In this document: piece after piece, positions 1 through 8,631 of the stretch
Position numbering within the stretch: the stretch's first letter is position 1
Layout: the number at the start of each line of letters is the position of its first letter
From: Bacteroidaceae bacterium
Lineage (GTDB): Bacteria > Bacteroidota > Bacteroidia > Bacteroidales > Bacteroidaceae
Length of the DNA stretch: 35,426 nucleotides
Direction: 5' to 3'
NCBI GenBank assembly: GCA_017379075.1
Contig: JAFNXL010000020.1
Location: 1 to 35,426, forward strand
Notes under the pieces: model-generated
The model's database searches: none
The model's input: only the letters and a program-made list of their open reading frames with translations
What the model was told of the DNA's origin: nothing
Position numbers and translations under genes: made by a program

Positions 1-9
1 AATTGTCAA

Positions 10-3000
10 TTACTTAACCATAACCTTCTTGCCATCGATGATGTAGAGACCCTTAGTGGTCTTTTCTACCTGGATACCATTGATGTTGAAGATCTTGCCC
101 TTGGCAATGCTTTCAATATTGTTGATACCGTCAGACAGAGTACCATCGAATGTGGGATATGTGCCTTCAGTCATGTCGCACTTCCAGGGTGAGCCCCAGC
201 TTACAACAGTGTTCTGCAATGTAGCGAAGTTGCTGCCATCGAAGAATGAGATGTTGTTAACCTTGTCACCTGCATAGAAGTCGCGGCCGGTCTGCTTGAA
301 GTAGAGAGCCTTGGCCATTGCTTCGGTCATAGGCTCACTGTAGATACGAGCGTTTACGATTTCGAAGTCGCCTCCGTCAGTAGCGCTGGTACCACCGCAG
401 TCTGCACCGATACCCAGCCAGTGGCTGTCATCGTTAGCGGGGAACTGGAAGTTACCTACAGCTGTACCGGTTGCAGCATTGCCACCGTTAACGTAGCAAG
501 CTACTTCGTTGGTAGCCTTGTTGTATACACCCACTACATGGTAGTACAGGTTGGGCTTCACATAAGCTGAAGTGTTTGCATAGCGATATGCGCCTACACC
601 CTCGAGTTCAGTGCGTACAACACCCTTGATCTGACCGTTGGCCAGCAAGTCAACACCGAAGCCACCGCTTTCAGTTGCGCGGAAGGGAGTGATATCGCCG
701 GGGATGGTCTCGCTGCGCAGAGCAAATGTGGTCTCGAATGTGAAACCGTCAGCCAGGTTGTCCATGAATGCCTGGTTGCCAGCGTAGTCAACCTTCAGGT
801 AGCTTACGGGAGTTTCTACATCTGCTTCGGTCATCATGACGTTCTGCTTCAGTTCTTCGTTGTATACAACCTGGGGAGTACCAATTACCTCAACATTCAT
901 CTGAGCTGCAGACTGGTCTGCAATACCTTCTTCTGTGAATACTACATCCAGAAGGTCAGCTGTGGGAAGAGTAACATTCTGAGCTTCGATGGTGGGACCG
1001 AATTCAGACTGGCCGTTCCAAACCACTACATTATTATAATAGCTGGGAGATGTGGTTTCCTGCTGTGCGCCACCGATGATACCACCAACGGTGTTGTCGG
1101 TCTTGGTAGTGGTGATGCTACCTGCAGAGTAAGCCTGATCCAAGTGGAACTGGTCACGAACGCGACCTGCGATACCACCCACATAAGCAGCGTCGCTGAC
1201 AATCTCAACGTTGCTGTAGCAGTTCTTCATAACGGTGGGACCGGCAACGGTTCCGAAGAATCCGCCGATGTAGCCGTTGCTACCGGTAATCTTACCGCTA
1301 ACCCATACGTTTTCAATTCTGCTTGTAGCCTTGGTGGCATCTTCGTTCTTGTACTGGTCGTGACCTACATATCCGGCGAGGATACCGGTACCGCTCTTTT
1401 CGCAAGCTACCACTGCATCCTTGAAGCCAACGTTACGTACGCTACCGTTCAGGATACCGAAGAAGCTGTTGTAAGAAGTGGTTGCGTCTGTGCAAGTGAA
1501 GTTGCTGATGACATGACCCTTACCGTCGAAGTCGATGAGGTTCTGGTAGTCAACACCGTTGGCCACGTCGCCACCCATGTTCAGAGGAGTCCAAGAAGTG
1601 ACTTCGCTCATGTCGATGTCAGCACCCAGCTGTACGTAGTTCACACGACCGGGAACCATGAACTCGCGGAGCAGAGCCATGTCGGCAGCAGTGCTGATGA
1701 TGTAGGGATCAGCCTCTGAACCTTCATGCTTCTGGATTTCGTTCTGTACTTCGTTGGTGTAAGTACCGTCAGCCTTCTTGTAAACGATCTTGTGAGTAGG
1801 ATCAACAACGGGATAGGTGTCGGCACCCAGATCCTGACGCCAAACAACGCTCAGGTGGCTCTTGCCCTTGTTCAGTGCCATTGCGATTGAACCGTCCATG
1901 AGCTGTTCTTCAGTTACCTGAGTAGCTCCAGCCATTGTGCCACCATAAGGAGTTAAGAAGTAGCTGTTTTCAGCCTTCACCTGGTTACGTCCCATGATGT
2001 TAGAGCTGTTGGGATCCCAAGTAATGTTGGCAATAATCAGAGAGTTGATGATGGTTGCAGCCTCAGCGCCATAACCGATGATACCACCGTTCATGCTGGC
2101 TGTTCCATCCATTGTACCGGCAACCAGACAGTTGATAACCTTACCAGCACCACTGTTGTTTACAGCGAGAATACCACCGTGTGTACCATCACCGGCCTTG
2201 GTGCCGTGGATGTTCACATAGCTCTGGATGTTCTCAATAGTAGAAGCATCATAAGCGTGAGCGGCAATTGCAGCAGCAAACTTGTTGTCAGAAGTAATCT
2301 CACCAGTTACGGTCAGATTCTTCACGGTTGCACCACGAAGGTTGAAGAAGGGAGCAGCACCTTCCTTACCGCTGATTTCGATATTTACGTTCATGGTGTG
2401 ACCCTGTCCGTCGAATGTTCCGTAGAAGTCATTCATGATCATGGCGGTTTCGAACATTACGTCGCCGTCAAGAACAGCATCGATATTGTTGGTACCACTA
2501 TTAACCATCTTGGTGAATCCGTACATCTGAGCGGTGTTGCCGATGTGGTAGATACCATTCTCGTCAGGAGTTACGAATACGGGGATTGTATTGATGTATA
2601 TATAATCCTTAGCTTCCTGAGTTGAGATGCTACCATCAGTATATGCCTTACCAGCCTGAGTAAATACGTCAGCAGCCTGCTTTGCCATTTCGCTAAGGCT
2701 GGGGTCGATAACTTCAGCTGAAATTACAGCATCAAACATTTCTTCATTTCTTGCGAAGTAGCTTCTGTAAGCCTTCTTACATTCAACAGCTTCCTTGAAG
2801 AGGTTACTCATTTCAACGATAGCAGCATACTTGGCAGTTACGTCGCCATTCTGCAACTTTTCGATGGTAGCGGCAACCTGATCCTTCAGTGCCTGGCTCC
2901 AGTTGGGATACTTGCCATAGTCACCGTCATCCTTCACTTCGGTAGCGAGCAGTGTGTTGGCACGGGCAATCATGCTTTCAGCGCTGCGGTTGATAGCCTC

Positions 3001-6000
3001 TTCGCTTTCTTCCAAAGCACCCTGGTAGATCAGGTGGATGTCACCGATACAGCTCCAGTCGTTGTAAACGTTTCCGAAGTAATCCTGCTTGATACCGATA
3101 CGGAGGGTATCGCCAGCGTTTACATTTACAACAATGCGGTTGTCATAACGATCGGCATCGAATGCGATGCTACAACCCAGAGGACCTTGGGGAACCCAAG
3201 CGATGGTGTCGCCTTCGTCGTTGCGGATGGGCAGGTCGGCGATTGAACCGGTGAGGTGAGCGTTTACGCCGTCAATAGCTTCATCTACGGGGATAGCACC
3301 TTCTCTTACAGCCTGCAAGTAGTTGGCGTTACCGTTCAGATAGAAGTAGGGAGACAACTGAGTAGAGTGCCAGTCGTTGTTTACACGGGTACCACCACGA
3401 ACCTGAAGTTCGTAAACACCACCCTTGGCAACAACCAGTTCCTGATACATGTCATAGTTCTTCATGCTGAAGGCTTCAGCTGCACGCATGGTGCTGCCCT
3501 CAACGTTTGAACCAATAATGGTATTGTAAACTGAACCCTTCCAGCCGTTGAACTTGTCGGCAAAGTTTGCGTTAACCAACAGGTTGGTGATGTCAGTTCC
3601 AGCTTCGAAACCGTTGGCAACGGCTACGCGGAGCAGTTCGTTAGCGTGTGCGATTTCTGCGGTCAGTTCGGCGGGAGTCAGCACGCGGTTCTCCATAATG
3701 TATGTGAAGTTACCGTTGGGAGCAGCCTCGTATTCGCCGGGAGCCACTTCGTCATCGCCCAGGTAGGTTTCTTCCAGGAACTCACGGTCGGGACCGCTGA
3801 AGTCGTCGCGGCCGGCCAGCTGTTCCTTCATGGCGAGCATTGCAGCCTCGTAGTTCTTGTAAGCAGCTACAGAAGCCTTAACCTCAGCGTACATAGCCTG
3901 TTCGGGAGTGTAAACTTCCATGAATGAAGCCATGTCAGTTACGTTGTCGTAAGCCTCAACCAATGCAACATACTCTTCGAACAGAGCCTTGTTTGCGTAG
4001 GTCTGAACCTCTTCATTTTCAACATAAGCCTTGCTGACAGCAGCGAATGTGTTGATGAAGTTTTCAACGCTTTCAGCATCGCCTTCAATCAGAGTGGCAT
4101 AGCCTTCTTCGGTCTTGTAAACGATACCGCGGGTCTTGTCCTGTGTGGGATAAGCGTCGCCTTCGTCCAGGTTCTGGTACCATGTTACGTCAGTGAACTT
4201 GCTGCCGTTGAGCTTCCATGCAAGTTCTCCGGTCTGGGGAGCGTCTTCAGAAATCTGACCTACGCCAGAACGAGAACCGTAAGCAGACCAGCAGTTGTTG
4301 AACTTCACACCTACGGGAGCTACGAAATAGGTATCCTGGCCACGGGGAGCCTCAACAGTACCGGTAGACCAGCAGTTAGTCAGAGTTGCCTTGTCTGCAC
4401 CCAGCCAGCCGCTCAAGCTACCAGCCTCGCGACCGCCATATACATTACCGGTCACACCGCAGTTGGTCATTACAACAGTCATGGTTGAACCCATGTTGCA
4501 AGCGTAGATGGCTGCACCATTGGCACCGTTACAGGTTACGTTACCGTGCATGTAAACGTTTTCGAAGGTGATGGTACCGCTACCAGTGGTCTCGCCAACG
4601 AAACCTGCACTATAGCCTGCACCTACAATGTTACAGGTGGCATCCATGGTCAGGTTCTTGATGGTACAAGCACCAGCCAGACCGATGAGCGCCTGCATCT
4701 GTACGTCGGGACGGTCAATGATGAAGTTAGAGATGATGTGGCCACCACCGTCGATGGTACCAGCATAAGCGCCTACGATGGGCTCGTAGTATTCGTTGAT
4801 TTCACCAAAGTCAAGATCCTCGGTAATGCGGATGTTGATGGTGGGATCCTTGCTGGCCTTCTTGGCAATGTAAGCAAACTTTTCGGGAGTGTCGATAATG
4901 TAGAAACCGAACTGGTCCATTTCTACAGCAGCAAATCCGGGCTCTTCAGCGCCACAGTGTTCGCAGACACCGTCGGTGTACTCGTGATCGGCCACATTGT
5001 TCTCGCCGTCGTTGCTGAAGTCGCCATCGGTGAGCAATTCACCGTTACATGCGGTTTCGCCGCTGAAGAATACCTGCTTGTGAGTCTTGTTCAGAGTGGG
5101 GAGTGCGTCTTCGCCCAGAGTCTGGTACCAAGCGATTTCGCTCTGGTTGCCATTCAGTCTGTAGGCCAGCTCTCCGCTTTCAGCCATTTCAGGAGTCAGT
5201 TCAACATAACGATCTTCGCCTGTTTCAGGATTGCTGTTTGAACCCAGTGAAGAGTAGCAGTTGATGTACTTCACAGCATCACCACCGGGGCGTACGAAGA
5301 TTTCGTCTTGCTTGTTCTGGTAAACACCTTCAAGGTTGTCGGCCATGAACCAGCAGTTTTCCATAACGGTCTTATAGCCGGTTCCGGCATATCCGCTGAA
5401 TGCTGATGTCTGGTCTTGACCCTTGATGAAACCAGTTACGGCACAGTTCTTGATGTGTGCCTTGGCTGTGTTACCCATGTTACAGCCCCAGATACCGGCG
5501 GCGTTGATACCGTTTGCCACTACGTTACCCTTCATTACAAGGCCTTCCAACAGGATGGTTACAGCACCGTTGGTCTGTCCAACGAAACCGGCGGTGTAGC
5601 CTGCACCTTCAATGTAACAGGTCTCGTCCAAAGTCAGGTTCTTTACTGTACAGTTACCTGCAGTACCGATAAGGGCCTGGTTTACTGTGGTGGGACGAAT
5701 AATCACGAGGTTAGAAATGGTGTGGCCACCACCGTCGAAGATACCAGAGTAGTTGTTGGTGATGGGGGTGTACTTTTCGGTTACTCCAACCATGTCCAGA
5801 TCTGCAGTGATGCGGATGTTGGTCTTGGGGTTGGCAGTTGCAAAGTTGGCAATGTAAACCAACTTTTCAGGAGTGTCAATGATGTAGAAGCCTTCTGCAT
5901 CCTGAGTTACGAAGTTGGGGATCACGTGTCCGCAGCTGTCGCAAACACCACAACTGTAGCTGTGGTCGGGGATGTTGTTTTCGGTTACTTCGTTGGTGAA

Positions 6001-7383
6001 GGTACCTTCGCCTACGAGCAGACCGTTACAGGTGAACTCACCGCTGGCATATACCTGCTTGTGGGTGTTGTCCAGAACGGGGATGGCATCCTCGCCAATG
6101 TTCTGGTACCATGCGATGTTCTTCTGGTCGCCGTTCAATGCGAAGCAAACCTCACCGCTTTCCAACTGCTGGGGAGTAACGATGGTACAGCTTGCGGGAG
6201 TCTGATCAACGATTGAGTTGGCGAACAGGTTGCTACCCTTCAGGTTGCCGGGGTTACGACCGATGGTGTTACCGCTGGTGTGCTGTACGTTGATGTCAGC
6301 AACCATCAGACAGTTCTCCATGATGGTGGATGCGTTGAACCAACCAACAAGACCACCACACATGCTGGTGGTTTCACCGTCCATTCTACCGGCAAATACA
6401 CAGTTGCGGATGGTGGTCATACCAGATGTACGTCCAACCAGACCTCCGTGTGTACCGTCACCGCTAACCAATGAGAGGAGGGTTACGTTACTGGTAACAC
6501 CGTCAATAACGGCATCGGTGAAGGTTTCTGCTGTTACAGAAGCCATGAACTTGTTGTTACCGGTGATGGTTCCGTCAAGCTCCAGGTTCTTAACTGTACC
6601 AGACAGACCATGGAACAGAGACAGACCTTCTGTGCCCTTTACCACATAGGTTACGTCCAGGGTAATCTTGTTACCGTTACCGTTGAACACACCGGCGTAG
6701 GTGGGAATCACAGAACCGGTCTTTGAGGTGGCAGTCACGTCGGCGTTCAGGTCTACGTTCACATCGCCAATCATTGTGGCGGTGATGAATGTGCTGAAGC
6801 CGGCAACCCACTTGTCAAAGTCTTCCTGTGAGTTGATCTGGATGGCGCCGTCCTTCATGGTGAAGCCTTCCAGGGCTGCGGGAGCGTCTGCACAAGCGCG
6901 CAGGTCGCGGATCTGGAAGTTGATGCCGGCAGCGGTGCCAACGTCCAGACGCAGGGTGTGGCCAGCCTTACCCCAGCCCCACTTTGTGCGGGCCTTGGTG
7001 ATGTCGATGGTCACGCGTGTCCACTCTTCAGCGGCGGGAGCGTCGCCCAGCTTGTAGCTGTTACCGGTGGCATACTTGTTACCTGCCTCGGTTGAGAAGA
7101 ATACTTCGAGGTTGGCCAAAGTGTCGGCCTTGTACTCGAAGGTGAGAGAAGTCTCTGTCTCGGCCAGATCCTTCATCAGACGAGACGTTGCCACGTAGGG
7201 GTCGCTGCCCGTAGTGGCAATTGTCCACGAACCGTCATCATTCTTTGTGAGGTCCGCGTTGTTCTTGTATCCGTCATCGAAACCGAAGACATTGGCATTC
7301 TGTGCCACGGCAGAGCCGCTGAACAGGAATGCAAACATCAACGCGATGGCAGAAAACAATGAGGTGATGTTTTTTTGCCTCAT
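10..7383 (-). CDS. Giant secreted beta-helix (GLUG-type) surface protein with LamG-like domain and Prevotella-type C-terminal tail
   Basis: About 2457 residues. The longest reading frame runs to 7500, but the ATG at 7381-7383 begins a normal signal peptide (MRQKNITSLFSAIALMFAF, then a cut after SGSAVAQ), so that start is preferred. Next comes a jelly-roll-like domain (about 7330-6880). Five beta-helix modules follow, each with an opening such as GFYIIDTPEKLVYIA, then FDGGGHTISN and GGLVG/GFVGQ turns (about 6870-6190, 5900-5150, 4920-4200, 2580-1900, 1730-960). Linkers between modules repeat the pattern ALNG...WYQ.LGEDA.P...THKQV. Two linkers hold CxxC pairs (GVCDSCG, GVCEHCG) that could bind a metal. 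The middle (about 4080-2590) is largely helical with a carbohydrate-binding-like segment. A LamG/concanavalin-like domain lies at about 810-290. The end, GLYIIDGKKVMVK, resembles the tails of type IX-secreted proteins in Prevotella. An adhesin or glycan-binding role is inferred; no catalytic motif was recognised. Confidence 0.85.
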   Translation of the reverse strand: MRQKNITSLFSAIALMFAFLFSGSAVAQNANVFGFDDGYKNNADLTKNDDGSWTIATTGSDPYVATSRLMKDLAETETSLTFEYKADTLANLEVFFSTEAGNKYATGNSYKLGDAPAAEEWTRVTIDITKARTKWGWGKAGHTLRLDVGTAAGINFQIRDLRACADAPAALEGFTMKDGAIQINSQEDFDKWVAGFSTFITATMIGDVNVDLNADVTATSKTGSVIPTYAGVFNGNGNKITLDVTYVVKGTEGLSLFHGLSGTVKNLELDGTITGNNKFMASVTAETFTDAVIDGVTSNVTLLSLVSGDGTHGGLVGRTSGMTTIRNCVFAGRMDGETTSMCGGLVGWFNASTIMENCLMVADINVQHTSGNTIGRNPGNLKGSNLFANSIVDQTPASCTIVTPQQLESGEVCFALNGDQKNIAWYQNIGEDAIPVLDNTHKQVYASGEFTCNGLLVGEGTFTNEVTENNIPDHSYSCGVCDSCGHVIPNFVTQDAEGFYIIDTPEKLVYIANFATANPKTNIRITADLDMVGVTEKYTPITNNYSGIFDGGGHTISNLVIIRPTTVNQALIGTAGNCTVKNLTLDETCYIEGAGYTAGFVGQTNGAVTILLEGLVMKGNVVANGINAAGIWGCNMGNTAKAHIKNCAVTGFIKGQDQTSAFSGYAGTGYKTVMENCWFMADNLEGVYQNKQDEIFVRPGGDAVKYINCYSSLGSNSNPETGEDRYVELTPEMAESGELAYRLNGNQSEIAWYQTLGEDALPTLNKTHKQVFFSGETACNGELLTDGDFSNDGENNVADHEYTDGVCEHCGAEEPGFAAVEMDQFGFYIIDTPEKFAYIAKKASKDPTINIRITEDLDFGEINEYYEPIVGAYAGTIDGGGHIISNFIIDRPDVQMQALIGLAGACTIKNLTMDATCNIVGAGYSAGFVGETTGSGTITFENVYMHGNVTCNGANGAAIYACNMGSTMTVVMTNCGVTGNVYGGREAGSLSGWLGADKATLTNCWSTGTVEAPRGQDTYFVAPVGVKFNNCWSAYGSRSGVGQISEDAPQTGELAWKLNGSKFTDVTWYQNLDEGDAYPTQDKTRGIVYKTEEGYATLIEGDAESVENFINTFAAVSKAYVENEEVQTYANKALFEEYVALVEAYDNVTDMASFMEVYTPEQAMYAEVKASVAAYKNYEAAMLAMKEQLAGRDDFSGPDREFLEETYLGDDEVAPGEYEAAPNGNFTYIMENRVLTPAELTAEIAHANELLRVAVANGFEAGTDITNLLVNANFADKFNGWKGSVYNTIIGSNVEGSTMRAAEAFSMKNYDMYQELVVAKGGVYELQVRGGTRVNNDWHSTQLSPYFYLNGNANYLQAVREGAIPVDEAIDGVNAHLTGSIADLPIRNDEGDTIAWVPQGPLGCSIAFDADRYDNRIVVNVNAGDTLRIGIKQDYFGNVYNDWSCIGDIHLIYQGALEESEEAINRSAESMIARANTLLATEVKDDGDYGKYPNWSQALKDQVAATIEKLQNGDVTAKYAAIVEMSNLFKEAVECKKAYRSYFARNEEMFDAVISAEVIDPSLSEMAKQAADVFTQAGKAYTDGSISTQEAKDYIYINTIPVFVTPDENGIYHIGNTAQMYGFTKMVNSGTNNIDAVLDGDVMFETAMIMNDFYGTFDGQGHTMNVNIEISGKEGAAPFFNLRGATVKNLTVTGEITSDNKFAAAIAAHAYDASTIENIQSYVNIHGTKAGDGTHGGILAVNNSGAGKVINCLVAGTMDGTASMNGGIIGYGAEAATIINSLIIANITWDPNSSNIMGRNQVKAENSYFLTPYGGTMAGATQVTEEQLMDGSIAMALNKGKSHLSVVWRQDLGADTYPVVDPTHKIVYKKADGTYTNEVQNEIQKHEGSEADPYIISTAADMALLREFMVPGRVNYVQLGADIDMSEVTSWTPLNMGGDVANGVDYQNLIDFDGKGHVISNFTCTDATTSYNSFFGILNGSVRNVGFKDAVVACEKSGTGILAGYVGHDQYKNEDATKATSRIENVWVSGKITGSNGYIGGFFGTVAGPTVMKNCYSNVEIVSDAAYVGGIAGRVRDQFHLDQAYSAGSITTTKTDNTVGGIIGGAQQETTSPSYYNNVVVWNGQSEFGPTIEAQNVTLPTADLLDVVFTEEGIADQSAAQMNVEVIGTPQVVYNEELKQNVMMTEADVETPVSYLKVDYAGNQAFMDNLADGFTFETTFALRSETIPGDITPFRATESGGFGVDLLANGQIKGVVRTELEGVGAYRYANTSAYVKPNLYYHVVGVYNKATNEVACYVNGGNAATGTAVGNFQFPANDDSHWLGIGADCGGTSATDGGDFEIVNARIYSEPMTEAMAKALYFKQTGRDFYAGDKVNNISFFDGSNFATLQNTVVSWGSPWKCDMTEGTYPTFDGTLSDGINNIESIAKGKIFNINGIQVEKTTKGLYIIDGKKVMVK

Positions 7384-7497
7384 AGCAATTAAATGTTTTA
7401 AATTAACCCTCAGTTGATTTAATACTTTGTGCCTTCGGAACATGAGGGTTTTCTGTTCCTCTGGCACGTTATTTTTCGGTTGCCCGAAATTTTGGTG

Positions 7498-7505
7498 CAA
7501 ATATA
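7498..7505 (-). promoter_or_regulatory. Candidate -7 box for the giant surface protein gene
   Basis: On the minus strand this reads TATATTTG, a full match to the Bacteroidetes TAnnTTTG box. It would give a leader of roughly 110 nt before the ATG at 7383. No clear TTTG at -33 is visible, so the call is tentative. A promoter here also argues against the longer start at 7500. Confidence 0.4.
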
Positions 7506-7818
7506 CAATAAATATAGCATATATAAGGTGTTATCGGCCTATTTTATGTGCTTAAATGTGTTAGTTTTTCTTTTTTTTTACGCATGCGCCATGCGTTGTT
7601 TGAATGCCGCCTTGGTTTCGGCTATAATTGAGTTCATCCATCCACGCTCATTGCAAAGACCACGGCAACCCGCTCGTCCACATTCCGTCGAATCATCAAA
7701 CTCACCGCATAATGTCAAAAATATTTACCATTATCTCGATTCTACAACATAAGGTCAAAATGAAAAAAAATCGGTTAAAATTGTTCAAAAACGAACCTAA
7801 AAGACCGAAAAAAAGTGC

Positions 7819-7928
7819 CCAACTGGAAAAAAATAATTTTCCAACTGGGAAACAAAAATTTTCCAACTGGAAAATAATATTTTCGCAACTAAGCTTTGCC
7901 AATTTTCCAACTGCATTCTGCATAGAAA
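7819..7928. repeat. 22-bp tandem repeat of a CCAACTGG core (five phased units)
   Basis: CCAACTGG or a variant begins at 7819, 7841, 7863, 7885 (degenerate, GCAACTAA) and 7907 (CCAACTGC), exactly 22 bp apart each time. The better units sit in TTTTCCAACTGGAAAA, a 7-bp inverted repeat around a 2-bp centre. Linkers are almost pure A/T. The period is close to two helical turns, so every core faces the same side of the DNA. The array lies about 320-430 bp upstream of the giant surface gene start. Both strands stay open across it, but the predicted peptides are repeat artefacts. Confidence 0.8.
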
Positions 7929-8031
7929 ATGAAAATGTAAATATTTTTCTTGATACATGGTTAACGTTGCGGTGACAAGAATCTCCATGTGGGTTCGCAC
8001 ACGACGTTCCGACCTTTTCCATATGCTAATT

Positions 8032-8215
8032 AAAACGCTGAGGGCTTTTAAGCCAAAGGCTATTCTTGTTTCCGTCCTTGCAGATAGTCTCGAATTATAA
8101 ATTCTTATACCCAATGAAGGCGAATTTCAAATTCCCCTTAACGGTAAACAAGCGTTCTGTCGAATTTCCGAATTCGACAGCCATGCGTATAAGCATTTGC
8201 AATGCGCCTGGAAAC
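8032..8215. repeat. Cluster of small intergenic hairpins
   Basis: Several short palindromes follow one another. GGCGAATTT pairs with AAATTCCCC around a 1-nt centre (8119-8137, one mismatch). CTGTCGAATT pairs perfectly with AATTCGACAG around TCCG (8157-8180). GCATT-TGC-AATGC sits near 8195-8208 inside GCGTATAAGCATTTGCAATG, which recurs in diverged form at about 30402-30423. At 8032-8063 the minus strand reads as a worn copy of the paired-hairpin module found near 28.2 and 28.6 kb (AATAGCC...GGCTT/AAGCC...). No convincing gene is present. Confidence 0.55.
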
Positions 8216-8251
8216 CAGAACAGAGGCCGCACAAGATGTTCCGACCTTTCC

Positions 8252-8295
8252 CATAAACAAAAGAAAAACGCCGCCTCCAACGGATTGGAAGCGGC
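8252..8295 (-). terminator. Rho-independent terminator, probably for rho
   Basis: Read on the minus strand, GCCGCTTCCA pairs with TGGAGGCGGC (one G-T pair) around a 6-nt loop and is followed at once by GTTTTTCTTTTG. This is a classical intrinsic terminator facing transcripts from the right. It lies about 340 bp past the rho stop codon because a MITE-like element sits between them. Confidence 0.75.
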
Positions 8296-8324
8296 GCAAG
8301 GGATTGGTTTTATTGAAAATAGTT

Positions 8325-8599
8325 AGGGAAGTTCTGTAAATTATGTTTTTAGGTTTTTACCGTTTCTGATGTCCTCACTTTCGGCTGCTTTTCGACTTTT
8401 TCGGTGTCATTTTGTCAAGTCTCATCAGTCACATAGCCCGCTGTGCTTCGCGAAGATTGGATGCGATTCGGAATAAAAGTCAAACAAATTTGACCTTTCT
8501 CCTCTCACCTTTCACAATCTTTGTCTCCTTCTTCAACTTACAAAAGCACATCCGAAAGAAGAACGAAAATCATCTCGACATAATTTACAGAACATCCCT
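8325..8599 (+). mobile_element. MITE-like element, copy A (275 bp, no transposase)
   Basis: The ends are inverted repeats: AGGGAAGTTCTGTAAATT on the left and the complement of AGGGATGTTCTGTAAATT on the right (17 of 18 match). Inside the left end lies GTTTTTACCGTTTC, then TTTCGGCTGCTTTTCG; inside the right end lies GAACGAAAATCATCTCGACA. The same blocks, in the same order, occur in the reverse-oriented shorter copy at 12785-12913. No reading frame of useful length is inside, so any movement would depend on an enzyme encoded elsewhere. A 15-bp direct repeat, GAAGTTCTGTAAATT, occurs at 8328-8342 and again just outside the right end at 8603-8617. No certain target-site duplication was seen. Confidence 0.7.
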
Positions 8600-8617
8600 T
8601 GTGAAGTTCTGTAAATT
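8582..8617. repeat. 12-bp perfect inverted repeat just after the rho stop
   Basis: AATTTACAGAAC and GTTCTGTAAATT flank a 12-nt loop. The left arm is the right end of MITE copy A and the right arm is an extra piece of the element's end sequence. It begins 14 bp downstream of the rho stop and could fold in the rho mRNA, but it lacks a T-run. Confidence 0.6.
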
Positions 8618-8631
8618 CAGATTTAACTAAT

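Noticed and set aside
7580-7596. Perfect hairpin ACGCATG-CGC-CATGCGT as a terminator
   Set aside because: The T-run lies before it on the plus strand and becomes an A-run after it on the minus strand, so neither direction fits a terminator.
7628-8326. Small frames in the gap between the giant gene and rho
   Set aside because: They run through the 22-bp repeat or the hairpin cluster, overlap each other on both strands, and lack domain or codon support.
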